Assembly: GCA_020832455.1 (NCBI GenBank)
Contig: JAFIEQ010000025.1
Span: 1-37,913, forward strand
DNA length: 37,913 bases
Direction of reading: 5' to 3'
Source of the DNA: Nitriliruptoraceae bacterium
GTDB lineage: Bacteria > Actinomycetota > Nitriliruptoria > Nitriliruptorales > Nitriliruptoraceae
The notes under the pieces are model-generated. The model was not told the DNA's origin and made no database searches. It saw only the letters and a list, made by a program, of their open reading frames with translations. Both the position numbers and the translations under genes were made by a program. This document shows positions 31,337-37,913 of this stretch, piece after piece; the stretch's first letter is position 1, and the number at the start of each line of letters is the position of its first letter.

Positions 31337-31839
31337 GACTCCTCCTCCGGGTCGTCGAAGGTCGACTCCGCCACGTCCGAGAGGTCGCCCACCAGCACGT
31401 CGACGGTCATGGGCGCGGACCGGGCGAACTCGAGCGTCATCTCGAAGGTGGTCCCCACGACGACCGAGTCGTCGGGGACGATCATCATCAGGTGCAGCCC
31501 ACCGGAGCGCGAGCGGATCGTGCTCCCGGCCGGCAGCGCGACCTCCTCGAGCTCGACCATGCTGGCACGCCCGTCGTCCAGCCGGGTCTCGTGGATCTCG
31601 ATCCCGAGCGCGACGTCGGTCGTCGCCGCCGTCAGCTGATCGTCGCCGTCGCCGGTGTTGGCCAGCTCGAACACGAGGATGGAGGCGCCGGCGACCGGTG
31701 CGGTGGCCTGCGCGGGGCCCACCAGCTGGACGTCGGGGGTACCCGCGTCGAGGTCGACGTCGTCGCCGCCGCATGCTGCCAGCACCAGGCCGACGGCGAG
31801 CAGCGCCACGAGCGGGCGGCGGCGGGACGTCGAGCGCAC
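31333..31839 (-). CDS. PCuAC-family periplasmic copper chaperone lipoprotein
   Basis: This is a 168-residue lipoprotein (lipobox LAAC, Cys23). The PCuAC Cu(I) site H-x10-M-x21-H-x-M is exact: His83, Met94, His116, Met118. Such proteins pass Cu(I) to the CuA centre of cytochrome oxidase, alone or with SCO. It is first gene of a tightly overlapping operon with SCO1 and CtaG. The start is GTG 31839. A TACCTT hexamer on the same strand (31894 to 31889) 49 nt upstream is the likely -10. The short linker after the lipid anchor is Asp-rich. Confidence 0.92.
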   Translation of the reverse strand: MRSTSRRRPLVALLAVGLVLAACGGDDVDLDAGTPDVQLVGPAQATAPVAGASILVFELANTGDGDDQLTAATTDVALGIEIHETRLDDGRASMVELEEVALPAGSTIRSRSGGLHLMMIVPDDSVVVGTTFEMTLEFARSAPMTVDVLVGDLSDVAESTFDDPEEES

Positions 31840-31888
31840 GGCAGAGGGTCCTCAGTGGCGGGAGCGGACGGGGAGCGGCACCGACACC

Positions 31889-31894
31889 AAGGTA
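31889..31894 (-). promoter_or_regulatory. candidate -10 hexamer TACCTT of the copper operon
   Basis: Read on the minus strand, TACCTT lies 49 nt before the GTG of the PCuAC gene, in the range found for the other TANNNT motifs here. Confidence 0.3.
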
Positions 31895-31958
31895 CGGCGT
31901 CGGCCGGGACGCGAGGCACGCCGCAGCGGCGCTACCACCGTGCGGGCACGTGCCCGAC

Positions 31959-33545
31959 TCAGAGGCTCGCCAACACCTGGGCGCACAGGATCTTCGCGAT
32001 GAATGTGACCGGGAAGAGCTGGGCGTAGACCAGGTTGACGCGGTCGTCGTGCTCGGTGCGATCCCCGGCGAAGCTCAGGACCGCTGGCTGCCCCTGTGCC
32101 CCGGCGAGCGTGCCGGCGATGCGGGCGCCGCCGCGGCCCGCGGCACGGGCGAGGCCGAGCAGCGACACGACCAGCACGCTGGTGATCACCGCCCCGAGCG
32201 CCACCAGGGCGAGCCCTTCGCCGCTGCGTAGCGCGGTGAGCAGGTCCGGTCCGGCACCGAGCCCGACGCTCGCGAGGAACACCAGCACCCCGAACTGCCG
32301 CAGCGCCTGGTTGGTCGCGAAGGGCAGCTGCCAGCTGATCGAGCCCGTGTGGCCGATGCGACCGAGCACCAGCCCGACGATGAGCGGGGCAGCGGCGGTG
32401 CCCAGTTGGATCGTCAGGCCCGGCAGGGGGATCGGGACCAGGCCGAGGGCGAGGCCGAGGGCGAGGCCGAGCGAGAACCCGATCGGGTCCGCGGTGACCG
32501 CGGCACGCTCCGAGTTGCCCAGCTCCCGGACGACCGCGGGGAGCTCGTCGCGTGGCGCGACCACGCGGATGCGGTCCCCGAGCTCGACCACGAGATCCGG
32601 GCGGGCGACGAGGTCCACGTCGCCGCGCCGGACGTAGCCGGCGACCGCCTGGAACCGGCTGAGGTCGAGGTCGGCGACCCGGGCGCCGGCGTAGCGCGGG
32701 TTGGTGAGCACGATGCGGCGGAAGTCGATCTGGTGTCGGTCGAGCGGGAGGTCCTCGGTGGCGACCGTGCCGACGGCCTCGGCGAACGCCTCGAGCACCC
32801 CGGCGGGTCCGACCACGGTCACCAGGTCCCCGGGTTCGAGCAGCAGGCCCGGTGTCGGGGTGGTCTCACGGCCGTCGCGCCGGACGCGGGAGAACACCAG
32901 GGTCTCGCCGTGGAAGGCCCGGAGGTCGTCCAGCGAGGGGCGATCGGTGCGGGTGATCTCCACGGTGGTGTGGGCGGCGGGCTGCGGCGGGTTGCGATCC
33001 TCCTCGTTCGGTCGTCGTCGTGCCCATGCGAGCCCCGCGACGATGCCGAGGATGGCGCCGATCACCCCGAACGGGTAGGCGATCGAGTAGCCGACCACCG
33101 GCTCCGTGCTGCCGACCGCGTCCTGGGCCGCGGCCAGCGCCGGGGTGTTGGTCACCGCGCCGGCGAACGTGCCGGCGATCTGCCCGGAGCTGAGCCCGAG
33201 CAGTCGGCCCATGCCGACCGCCACGGCGGCGGCCAGGACGACCAGACCGACGGCGGCGGCCATCGTCGGTGCTGCCGAGCGGAAGCCGGAGGCGAAGGAG
33301 GGGCCGCCCGCCAGCCCGATCGTGTACGCGAAGAGCGTCAGCCCGAGCGTGCCGACCAGGGTCGGGAGCGCATCGGCGACGCCGGGGATGGCCGCGGACA
33401 CCGCGAGCCCGGCGAACAACGCACCGGCGGGGCCGACCGAGACCCCGGCGACGTGGACCGCACCGAGCGCGGTCCCGATCGCGAGGACGCCGAAGAGCAC
33501 CAGCAGCGGGGCGCCGGCGAGGGCCTCGATGACGGTCGACAGCAT
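31959..33545 (-). CDS. AAEx (AspT/YidE-type) transporter with two TrkA-C domains
   Basis: This 528-residue membrane protein has the AAEx layout: five or six transmembrane helices (1-190, with LVGTLGLTLFAYTIGLAGGPSF), two cytoplasmic RCK/TrkA-C domains (about 205-360), and a second membrane half. The second TrkA-C reads LVLTNPRYAGARVADLDLSRF in homologous style. AspT of this family exchanges aspartate for alanine; YidE-type members have unknown substrates. The DNA at 32449-32476 repeats GGCGAGGCCGAG, giving the LALGLALGL stretch. The start is ATG 33545, set by GGAG and by the first helix; the longer frame is Arg-rich. TAGCCT on the minus strand (33585 to 33580) may be its -10. Confidence 0.88.
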   Translation of the reverse strand: MLSTVIEALAGAPLLVLFGVLAIGTALGAVHVAGVSVGPAGALFAGLAVSAAIPGVADALPTLVGTLGLTLFAYTIGLAGGPSFASGFRSAAPTMAAAVGLVVLAAAVAVGMGRLLGLSSGQIAGTFAGAVTNTPALAAAQDAVGSTEPVVGYSIAYPFGVIGAILGIVAGLAWARRRPNEEDRNPPQPAAHTTVEITRTDRPSLDDLRAFHGETLVFSRVRRDGRETTPTPGLLLEPGDLVTVVGPAGVLEAFAEAVGTVATEDLPLDRHQIDFRRIVLTNPRYAGARVADLDLSRFQAVAGYVRRGDVDLVARPDLVVELGDRIRVVAPRDELPAVVRELGNSERAAVTADPIGFSLGLALGLALGLVPIPLPGLTIQLGTAAAPLIVGLVLGRIGHTGSISWQLPFATNQALRQFGVLVFLASVGLGAGPDLLTALRSGEGLALVALGAVITSVLVVSLLGLARAAGRGGARIAGTLAGAQGQPAVLSFAGDRTEHDDRVNLVYAQLFPVTFIAKILCAQVLASL

Positions 33546-33579
33546 CGGGGCTCCGGCCGGGGGAGGGGTGGGAGTCGGC

Positions 33580-33585
33580 AGGCTA
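33580..33585 (-). promoter_or_regulatory. candidate -10 hexamer TAGCCT of the AAEx transporter gene
   Basis: The minus-strand TAGCCT is 34 nt before ATG 33545. An overlapping GGGTAGGGC just upstream makes the exact hexamer uncertain. Confidence 0.25.
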
Positions 33586-33669
33586 CGCCCTACCCTGCGC
33601 ATCCGGACGTCGGTGGTGGCGCCGGGCCAGGTGGCCGACGTCCGTCGGCGCAGGTGGACCACCGGGCCG

Positions 33670-33713
33670 TCCGGATCGCCTCCGGATCGCCTCCGGATCA
33701 CCTCCGGATCTAG
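33670..33713. repeat. four tandem 11-bp repeats TCCGGATCGCC
   Basis: Units begin at 33670, 33681, 33692 and 33703. The first two are identical, the third differs by one base (TCCGGATCACC), and the fourth diverges after TCCGGATC. Each contains the palindrome TCCGGA. The array is in the divergent spacer between the transporter and the next gene, with a period near one DNA helical turn. Confidence 0.75.
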
Positions 33714-33724
33714 TGAGGGCCCCA

Positions 33725-34009
33725 GTGGACGAGATCGCCGCACTCCTGCTCGGCATCGTCCTCGTCGTGCTCGGGGCGACCGCGGCGACGGTCACCCAGC
33801 GACGGCTCGAGCAGGGCGGTCGGGCCAACCTCGCGCCGCTCGCGCTGGTGCCCTTCGGGATCCTCATCGGTGCCGGCGCGGCGATCGCCCGGGGCTGGGA
33901 CCTCGTGGCGGCGATCGTCGTCGGCGCCGTGCTGGTGCCGATCGTCGGTGTCGTGGGCCGACTGGTGGAGGTGCGACGGCACCGTCGCGCCGCACGTCGG
34001 GACGGCTGA
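33725..34009 (+). CDS. small membrane protein, unknown function
   Basis: This 94-residue protein has three hydrophobic stretches: IAALLLGIVLVVLGATAA, LAPLALVPFGILIGAGAAI and LVAAIVVGAVLVPIVGVVG. The last is followed by a basic tail, RRHRRAARR. The start is GTG 33725, 7 nt after GAGGG; GTG 33713 would add four residues. Only 3 bp separate it from the next gene, so the two are probably co-transcribed. No family recognised. Confidence 0.7.
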   Translation: MDEIAALLLGIVLVVLGATAATVTQRRLEQGGRANLAPLALVPFGILIGAGAAIARGWDLVAAIVVGAVLVPIVGVVGRLVEVRRHRRAARRDG

Positions 34010-34012
34010 ACG

Positions 34013-34402
34013 ATGCGGACCTCGGAGATCGTCGCCCTGCTCGATGTCCTCGCCGGGCGCGGGACCGTGGCCTGGCTGGTCGCGGGGTCCGGCGCGAACG
34101 GGGCACGTCTGGTGGTCGAGGCGTCCGGGGTGGACCCGGCCGCGTCGGCGCTGATCGTGCGCGGGTTCCGCGCGGTGGTCCAGGACCTGCCCACGCGGCT
34201 CGAGCTCGCGCATCCGCGTTCCGGGCGGGTCGTGCTCCTGCCCTGCCGGTTCGACGCGGATGGCACCGCCCGGTGGGCCGGCCCGGACGGTGAGGTCGTC
34301 ATCCCGGCGGAGGCGTTCGATCCGGTCGATGCGGTGCCGCGCACGGTCGTGGGTCCGGGGCTCGGGGAACCCCCGGGACTCGGGGAACCCCCTGGGCGGT
34401 GA
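34013..34402 (+). CDS. degenerate nucleotidyltransferase-like protein
   Basis: This 129-residue protein resembles, from about residue 50, small aminoglycoside/lincosamide nucleotidyltransferases: GFRAV, then LPTRLELAHPRSGRVVLLP, CRFDADGTARWAGPDGEV and IPAEAF follow the pattern I recall for that family. The N-terminal half does not carry the usual active site. Where GGWG-x-D and D-L-D are expected, it has VAGSGANGARLVVEAS, so the metal-binding acidic residues are missing and a few residues appear deleted. It is either a catalytically dead relative or a chance resemblance. The C-terminal tail is two 18-bp repeats (34361-34396) encoding GLGEPP. It lies 3 bp after the small membrane protein gene. 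Confidence 0.6.
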   Translation: MRTSEIVALLDVLAGRGTVAWLVAGSGANGARLVVEASGVDPAASALIVRGFRAVVQDLPTRLELAHPRSGRVVLLPCRFDADGTARWAGPDGEVVIPAEAFDPVDAVPRTVVGPGLGEPPGLGEPPGR

Positions 34403-34409
34403 CCGGACG

Positions 34410-34431
34410 GTCTCGGTGAGCTCCCCGAGAC
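34410..34431. terminator. 7-bp stem hairpin before the ABC transporter operon
   Basis: GTCTCGG (34410-34416) and CCGAGAC (34425-34431) pair perfectly across an 8-nt loop, just after the stop at 34402. It could end the upstream unit. There is no T-run, so an operator role for the ABC operon is the alternative. Confidence 0.45.
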
Positions 34432-34561
34432 GGATCGTTCGATGGTCTAACGTTCGGCGCGCCACGGGGTGACGACGCGTCGCCGCGAGCGCGGCCAGTG
34501 CGTGTCGAGGTGACGCTGCGTCATCTCTTCGACCTGTCGGATCCGGAGACGAGGGACAACC

Positions 34562-35464
34562 ATGACCGAGCAGTTCGCGGTGGTCACCCGCGGCCTGACC
34601 AAGTCGTTCGGAGGTGAACTCGCCGTCGACGGCCTGGACCTCGAGGTCCCCATGGGCCGCATCGTGGGGTTCCTCGGGCCGAACGGCGCCGGGAAGTCCA
34701 CGACGATGCGGATGCTGATCGGCTTGACGGCCCCGACCTCGGGCACGGCGACGATCATGGGCCGACCGTTCCGGGACCTCGACGACCCCGCCCGCACGGT
34801 CGGCAGCATCGTCGACGGTGTCGGCTACCACCCGGGGCGTCGAGGCATCGAGGAGCTGCGGGTCAGCGCGGCGGCGGCAGGTCTGCCGCGCGCCAGGTGC
34901 GAGGAGGTACTCGAGCTCGTCGGGCTGAAGGACGCCGGGCGCAAGCGCGTGGGCAAGTACAGCCTCGGGATGCGCCAGCGGCTCGGCATCGCCCAGGCCA
35001 TGCTGGGTGACCCGAAGGTGCTCCTGCTCGATGAGCCGGCGAACGGGCTCGACCCGGAGGGCATCCAGTGGGTGCGCCGCCTGCTGCGCCACCTCGCCGA
35101 CGAGGGGCGGGCGGTGCTCGTGTCCTCCCACCTCATCGGCGAGGTGTCCCGGCTGGCCGACGACGTGGTCGTGATCCGCAAGGGCCGCAAGGTGGCACAG
35201 GCGTCCGTCGCGGAGCTGACCGCGACCGCCGGCGGGGGCGTCCGGGTCGCGTCCGCCGACGACGTGGCCCTGGCCGCGGCGCTGGAACGTGCCGGCGGGC
35301 AGGTGGCCCGAGGTGATGGTGGGCTGATGGTCGGACAGCTCGATGCGGGCGCGGTCGGCCGGGTGGCGCTGGAGTCCGGCGTCGCGCTCAACGAGCTGCG
35401 TCCGGTGGCCGCCGAGCTCGAGGACGTGTTCATGGAGCTGACCTCCGGGGAGGAGACGGTCTGA
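34562..35464 (+). CDS. ABC transporter ATP-binding protein
   Basis: This 300-residue ATPase of a two-gene ABC-2 type system has Walker A GPNGAGKST (39-47), signature SLGMRQR (134-140), and Walker B VLLLDEPANGLDP (153-165). The Q-loop region is non-standard (VDGVGYHPGRRGIEEL). The C-terminal 80 residues are the regulatory tail of bacitracin/lantibiotic-immunity-type exporters. The start is ATG 34562, after GAGGGA. The stop and the next start share one base (TGATG), so the permease is coupled. Upstream, CGTTCG occurs twice (34436-34441, 34451-34456), flanking a weak -10. The substrate is unknown; export of a peptide or drug is usual for the type. Confidence 0.92.
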   Translation: MTEQFAVVTRGLTKSFGGELAVDGLDLEVPMGRIVGFLGPNGAGKSTTMRMLIGLTAPTSGTATIMGRPFRDLDDPARTVGSIVDGVGYHPGRRGIEELRVSAAAAGLPRARCEEVLELVGLKDAGRKRVGKYSLGMRQRLGIAQAMLGDPKVLLLDEPANGLDPEGIQWVRRLLRHLADEGRAVLVSSHLIGEVSRLADDVVVIRKGRKVAQASVAELTATAGGGVRVASADDVALAAALERAGGQVARGDGGLMVGQLDAGAVGRVALESGVALNELRPVAAELEDVFMELTSGEETV

Positions 35465-36210
35465 TGGGGCTGATCGCATCCGAACGACGCAAGCTCACCT
35501 CCGTGGTGACGACCTGGGTCCTGACCGGCGCCGGGCTGCTGTTCGGCATCGCCGGTGCGGCGCTGTTCCTGTTCGAGTCGGAGTTCTCCGGCGAGTACCT
35601 GGGCACCGACGCGCAGTTGGCTGCCACGATCGACCAGGTCGCCAGTGCGTCGCCGCTGGTGCTCGTGGTCGCCCTGCTGCTGGTCACCACGGAGTTCCGC
35701 CACGGCACGATGGGCCGGACCCTGCAGCTCAACCCGTCACGCACGACCATGCTGCTGAGCAAGATGGCGGTCTCCGCGCTCTACGCGGTGGTGTTCTCCG
35801 TGCTCGGGGTGGCACTCGTGCTGGCGCTGGCCCTGGCGACCGGGGAGTCGATGACCTGGGGCGAGGCGTCGTTCGAGGCGCTGTGGCAGGTCCCGCTCGG
35901 GTTGGTGCTCACCTCGGTGCTCGGCGTCGCGATCGGCGCGTTGCTGCGTAGCCAGGTCGTGGCGGTCGCGCTCAGCCTCGTGTGGGTCCTGCTCGTCGAG
36001 AACCTGTTCTTCCAGTTCCTGCCCGAGGTCGGCCGGTGGTTGCCGTTCCAGGCGCTGCAGGCGATGTTCCTGTCCGACGAGGTGATGCAGGGCATGCCGC
36101 CGGGGATGCCCGTCCCGCTCGACCCGCTGGTCGGTCTCAGCGTGTTCGTGGGCTACGTCGCCGTGACGTCGGTCGCCGCCGTGGCGCTGCTGCGTTTCCG
36201 GGACATCTGA
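35464..36210 (+). CDS. ABC-2 type transporter permease
   Basis: This 248-residue membrane partner of the ATPase has six predicted transmembrane helices, a first extracytoplasmic loop (FESEFSGEYLGTDAQLAATI), and the family element EFRHGTMGRTLQLNPSRTTMLLSKM after helix 2. It should form a homodimeric channel domain for export. Its last 58 bp overlap the convergent GH57 gene. Start and stop are clear. Confidence 0.9.
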   Translation: MGLIASERRKLTSVVTTWVLTGAGLLFGIAGAALFLFESEFSGEYLGTDAQLAATIDQVASASPLVLVVALLLVTTEFRHGTMGRTLQLNPSRTTMLLSKMAVSALYAVVFSVLGVALVLALALATGESMTWGEASFEALWQVPLGLVLTSVLGVAIGALLRSQVVAVALSLVWVLLVENLFFQFLPEVGRWLPFQALQAMFLSDEVMQGMPPGMPVPLDPLVGLSVFVGYVAVTSVAAVALLRFRDI

Positions 36211-37913
36211 GCGGCGGCGTCTCCACGCGCGGCACGGGCCTCCGGGCCGTCGGGATCGAGCGCGGCGAGCATCGCCTCCACGCGCTCGGGCGCCTCGTCC
36301 CGTGCGACGACCGCGGCCAGCGCATCGTCGTCGTGCAGGCCCGCGTCGATCGCATCGCACACCTCGTGCACGGCCCGGGTGTGCGAGCCGACCCGCTCCG
36401 TGGCGTAGCCGGGGCTCGCGCCGCGGGTGGCCATGAACGGCCAGTCCGACGAGGCCAGCAGGGCGAGCTCGCGTGCGACCTGGTCGCGCTGCAGCCGCGT
36501 CCCGCGGCCGCCCGCCAACGTCACCCGGGCGCGCTCCTCCGCCTCCCGCAGCGCGCGCCACATCGGGCGGGTGTCGTCGGTCACCCAGCTGGCGTGGCCC
36601 TTGGCGTAGCCCCACGAGGACTCCGGCAACGACAGGCGCCGCTCCGGCGGCCGCCGGCGCAGCCGGTCCCGCAGCGTGGTCGTCGTCAGTCCCGGGTCGG
36701 CCGCGATCCGGCGCAGCAGTCCCTCCAGGAAGTCGACGCCCTCGAACCACCAGTGGCCGAACAGTTCGGTATCGTAGGCCGCGACCACCAGCTGCGCCGG
36801 GCGGGGATCGAGCACGTCGTGCAGCACCCCGGTGAGGTGCCTGACGTCGTGCGCGACCTGCGCGTCGGCGGCGTCGGGTTCGTAGGGAGCCTTGCGATCG
36901 GGCGGCAGGTCGTGGTCGGTGACCCGCCACGACGGGTGACAGCCGAAGCTGCCCAGGGCGTAGGACTCCCGGTACCAGACGTTGCCCGGGTAGCCGCCGG
37001 AGGGTGACCACACGTGGTAGGCGACCGACAGGTCGCGGGCGTAGGCGACCACGTCCGAGTCCCCGATCCGGACCCCATCGTGGACGACCTCCTCCGGGGC
37101 GCCCTGCCCGGGCGGTGGCGGGTCGGGTCGTGCGGTCCAGTCCCGCTCGGCGCCACCCGCCGCCCGCACCAGCGTGGCCGCGTCGACGAGCACGTGGTCG
37201 ATGCCGTGGGCCGCGTAGTGCTCCTCGAGCCCGGGCAGCTGCTGGCCGATCCGCGGCAGGGTGGGGGTGCCGAACCGGTCGGTGCGTCGAGGGCGCGCGG
37301 TCGCGTCGGCCACCCGCGCCCGGGGCCGGTAGCCCATCTCGGGCGCCCACAGCCCGCTCGGGCGCCGTCCGGCCCACCGCTCGTGCGCGGTGAGCCCGAC
37401 CTCGAGCTGCGCGTCGATCAGGGCCGGGTCGGGCTGCAGCGGCAGGTAAGGGTGGGTGGCCGGACCGCCGAGCAGCTCGATCACCCCCCGCTCCTCGAGC
37501 TCCCGCCACACCGCGAGCAGGCCGCCGCGCTGCTGCACCTCGGCGTGGTATTCGCCGATGCGCGCGAAGCGGCGCCAGAAGAAGCTCGACAGCGCCCGGA
37601 TCTCGCGGGGGAGGTGGGTGTGCCAGCGTTGCTCCTCGCTGCGCCAGACCTGTCCGCCGATCCAGGTGCCGAGGTCACGTGCGAGCCGTGCGTCGCCGAC
37701 CTGGTGCGCGACCATCGGGGTGATCCCGAGGGTCAGCACCTGCCGGTGGCCGTCTGCGGCGAGCCGCTCGAGCATGCGGGTGACCGGCAACCAGGACGCC
37801 GCCCAGGCCTGGAACAGCCACTCCTCACCGACCGGCCACACCCCGTGGTGTTTGAGGTACGGCAGGTGGGTGTGCAGGACCAGGGCCACCTCGCCCGGCG
37901 CGGTGCCACCGTC
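36153..37913 (-). CDS. GH57 family 1,4-alpha-glucan branching enzyme-like protein, start outside window
   Basis: At least 578 residues are seen, and the frame stays open to the right edge, so the real start may be a few codons beyond. VLHTHLPYLKHHGVWPVGEEW is the usual N-terminal block. Counting from GTG 37889, the nucleophile is Glu184 in LWAPEMGY and the acid/base is Asp373 in YDTELFGHWWFEG, as in GH57 branching enzymes. The C-terminal DUF1957-type helical region is present (SSDWPFMATRG). It should create alpha-1,6 branches in glycogen or a related glucan. It resembles what I recall of mycobacterial Rv3031. The 3' 58 bp overlap the convergent ABC permease gene; the last about 40 residues are low complexity. 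Confidence 0.9.
   Translation of the reverse strand, partial: DGGTAPGEVALVLHTHLPYLKHHGVWPVGEEWLFQAWAASWLPVTRMLERLAADGHRQVLTLGITPMVAHQVGDARLARDLGTWIGGQVWRSEEQRWHTHLPREIRALSSFFWRRFARIGEYHAEVQQRGGLLAVWRELEERGVIELLGGPATHPYLPLQPDPALIDAQLEVGLTAHERWAGRRPSGLWAPEMGYRPRARVADATARPRRTDRFGTPTLPRIGQQLPGLEEHYAAHGIDHVLVDAATLVRAAGGAERDWTARPDPPPPGQGAPEEVVHDGVRIGDSDVVAYARDLSVAYHVWSPSGGYPGNVWYRESYALGSFGCHPSWRVTDHDLPPDRKAPYEPDAADAQVAHDVRHLTGVLHDVLDPRPAQLVVAAYDTELFGHWWFEGVDFLEGLLRRIAADPGLTTTTLRDRLRRRPPERRLSLPESSWGYAKGHASWVTDDTRPMWRALREAEERARVTLAGGRGTRLQRDQVARELALLASSDWPFMATRGASPGYATERVGSHTRAVHEVCDAIDAGLHDDDALAAVVARDEAPERVEAMLAALDPDGPEARAARGDAAAQMSRKRSSATAATDVTAT

Noticed and set aside
33545-33743. N-terminal extension of the AAEx transporter to 33743
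   Set aside because: The extra 66 codons are Arg/Pro-rich, cover the 11-bp repeats and promoter motif, and precede the natural first membrane helix.

Overview
The window is very GC-rich, with dense codon-position bias, GTG and TTG starts, and many genes coupled by ATGA or GTGA overlaps. Together with a DUF222/HNH (13E12-type) gene, a CGAAC-N4-GTTCG SOS box and a caa3-type CtaG, this points to an actinobacterium. The gene mix fits a deep lineage (Nitriliruptoria/Acidimicrobiia-like) better than Streptomyces, but that placement is a guess. No tRNA, rRNA, CRISPR array, transposase or phage gene was seen. The first and last genes run off the window.

Layout. (1) 1-2251: partial NmrA-like NAD(P)-binding protein, a membrane-anchored unknown, and a DUF2007-like tail-anchored protein. 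(2) 2271-10356: a VLCAD/ACAD9-type acyl-CoA dehydrogenase, divergent from a tight operon of molybdenum hydroxylase medium, small and large subunits, a CoxG-like membrane anchor and an amidase. (3) 10346-16443: a cytosolic GGDEF protein, divergent from hyuA-hyuB (ATP-dependent hydantoinase/oxoprolinase). (4) 16467-20254: tandem hairpin repeat, a secreted unknown, an HNH gene behind an apparent LexA box, and Pcm. (5) 20300-22431: ArsR and an ArsP-type permease diverging over two identical-spacing operators, then an unknown. (6) 22612-26074: CaiB/BaiF CoA-transferase with the CoxD/CoxE maturation pair. (7) 26269-29404: enoyl-CoA hydratase, SAM methyltransferase, left-handed beta-helix acyltransferase and a small membrane protein. 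(8) 29409-31839: DUF3006-like protein and a copper-delivery operon PCuAC-SCO1-CtaG. (9) 31959-34402: AAEx/AspT-type transporter, a small membrane protein and a degenerate nucleotidyltransferase-like protein. (10) 34562-37913: ABC ATPase and permease, convergent with a GH57 branching-enzyme-like gene.

How the genes may work together. Regions 2, 3 and 6 look like a scattered catabolic set. A molybdenum hydroxylase carrying the form II PYRGAGR motif (so probably not a CO dehydrogenase) would hydroxylate a heterocycle. HyuAB and the amidase would open the ring and remove nitrogen. The CoA-transferase and acyl-CoA dehydrogenase would feed the carbon to beta-oxidation, and CoxDE would mature the Mo centre. 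This is inference from gene content.

Region 7 plus the GH57 gene recalls the mycobacterial Rv3030-Rv3039c neighbourhood (methylglucose lipopolysaccharide and echA17 region), which suggests a possible polymethylated-glucan or related locus. Recurrent TANNNT -10 hexamers (TACGCT, TACCGT and similar) lie roughly 30-75 nt before many start codons.
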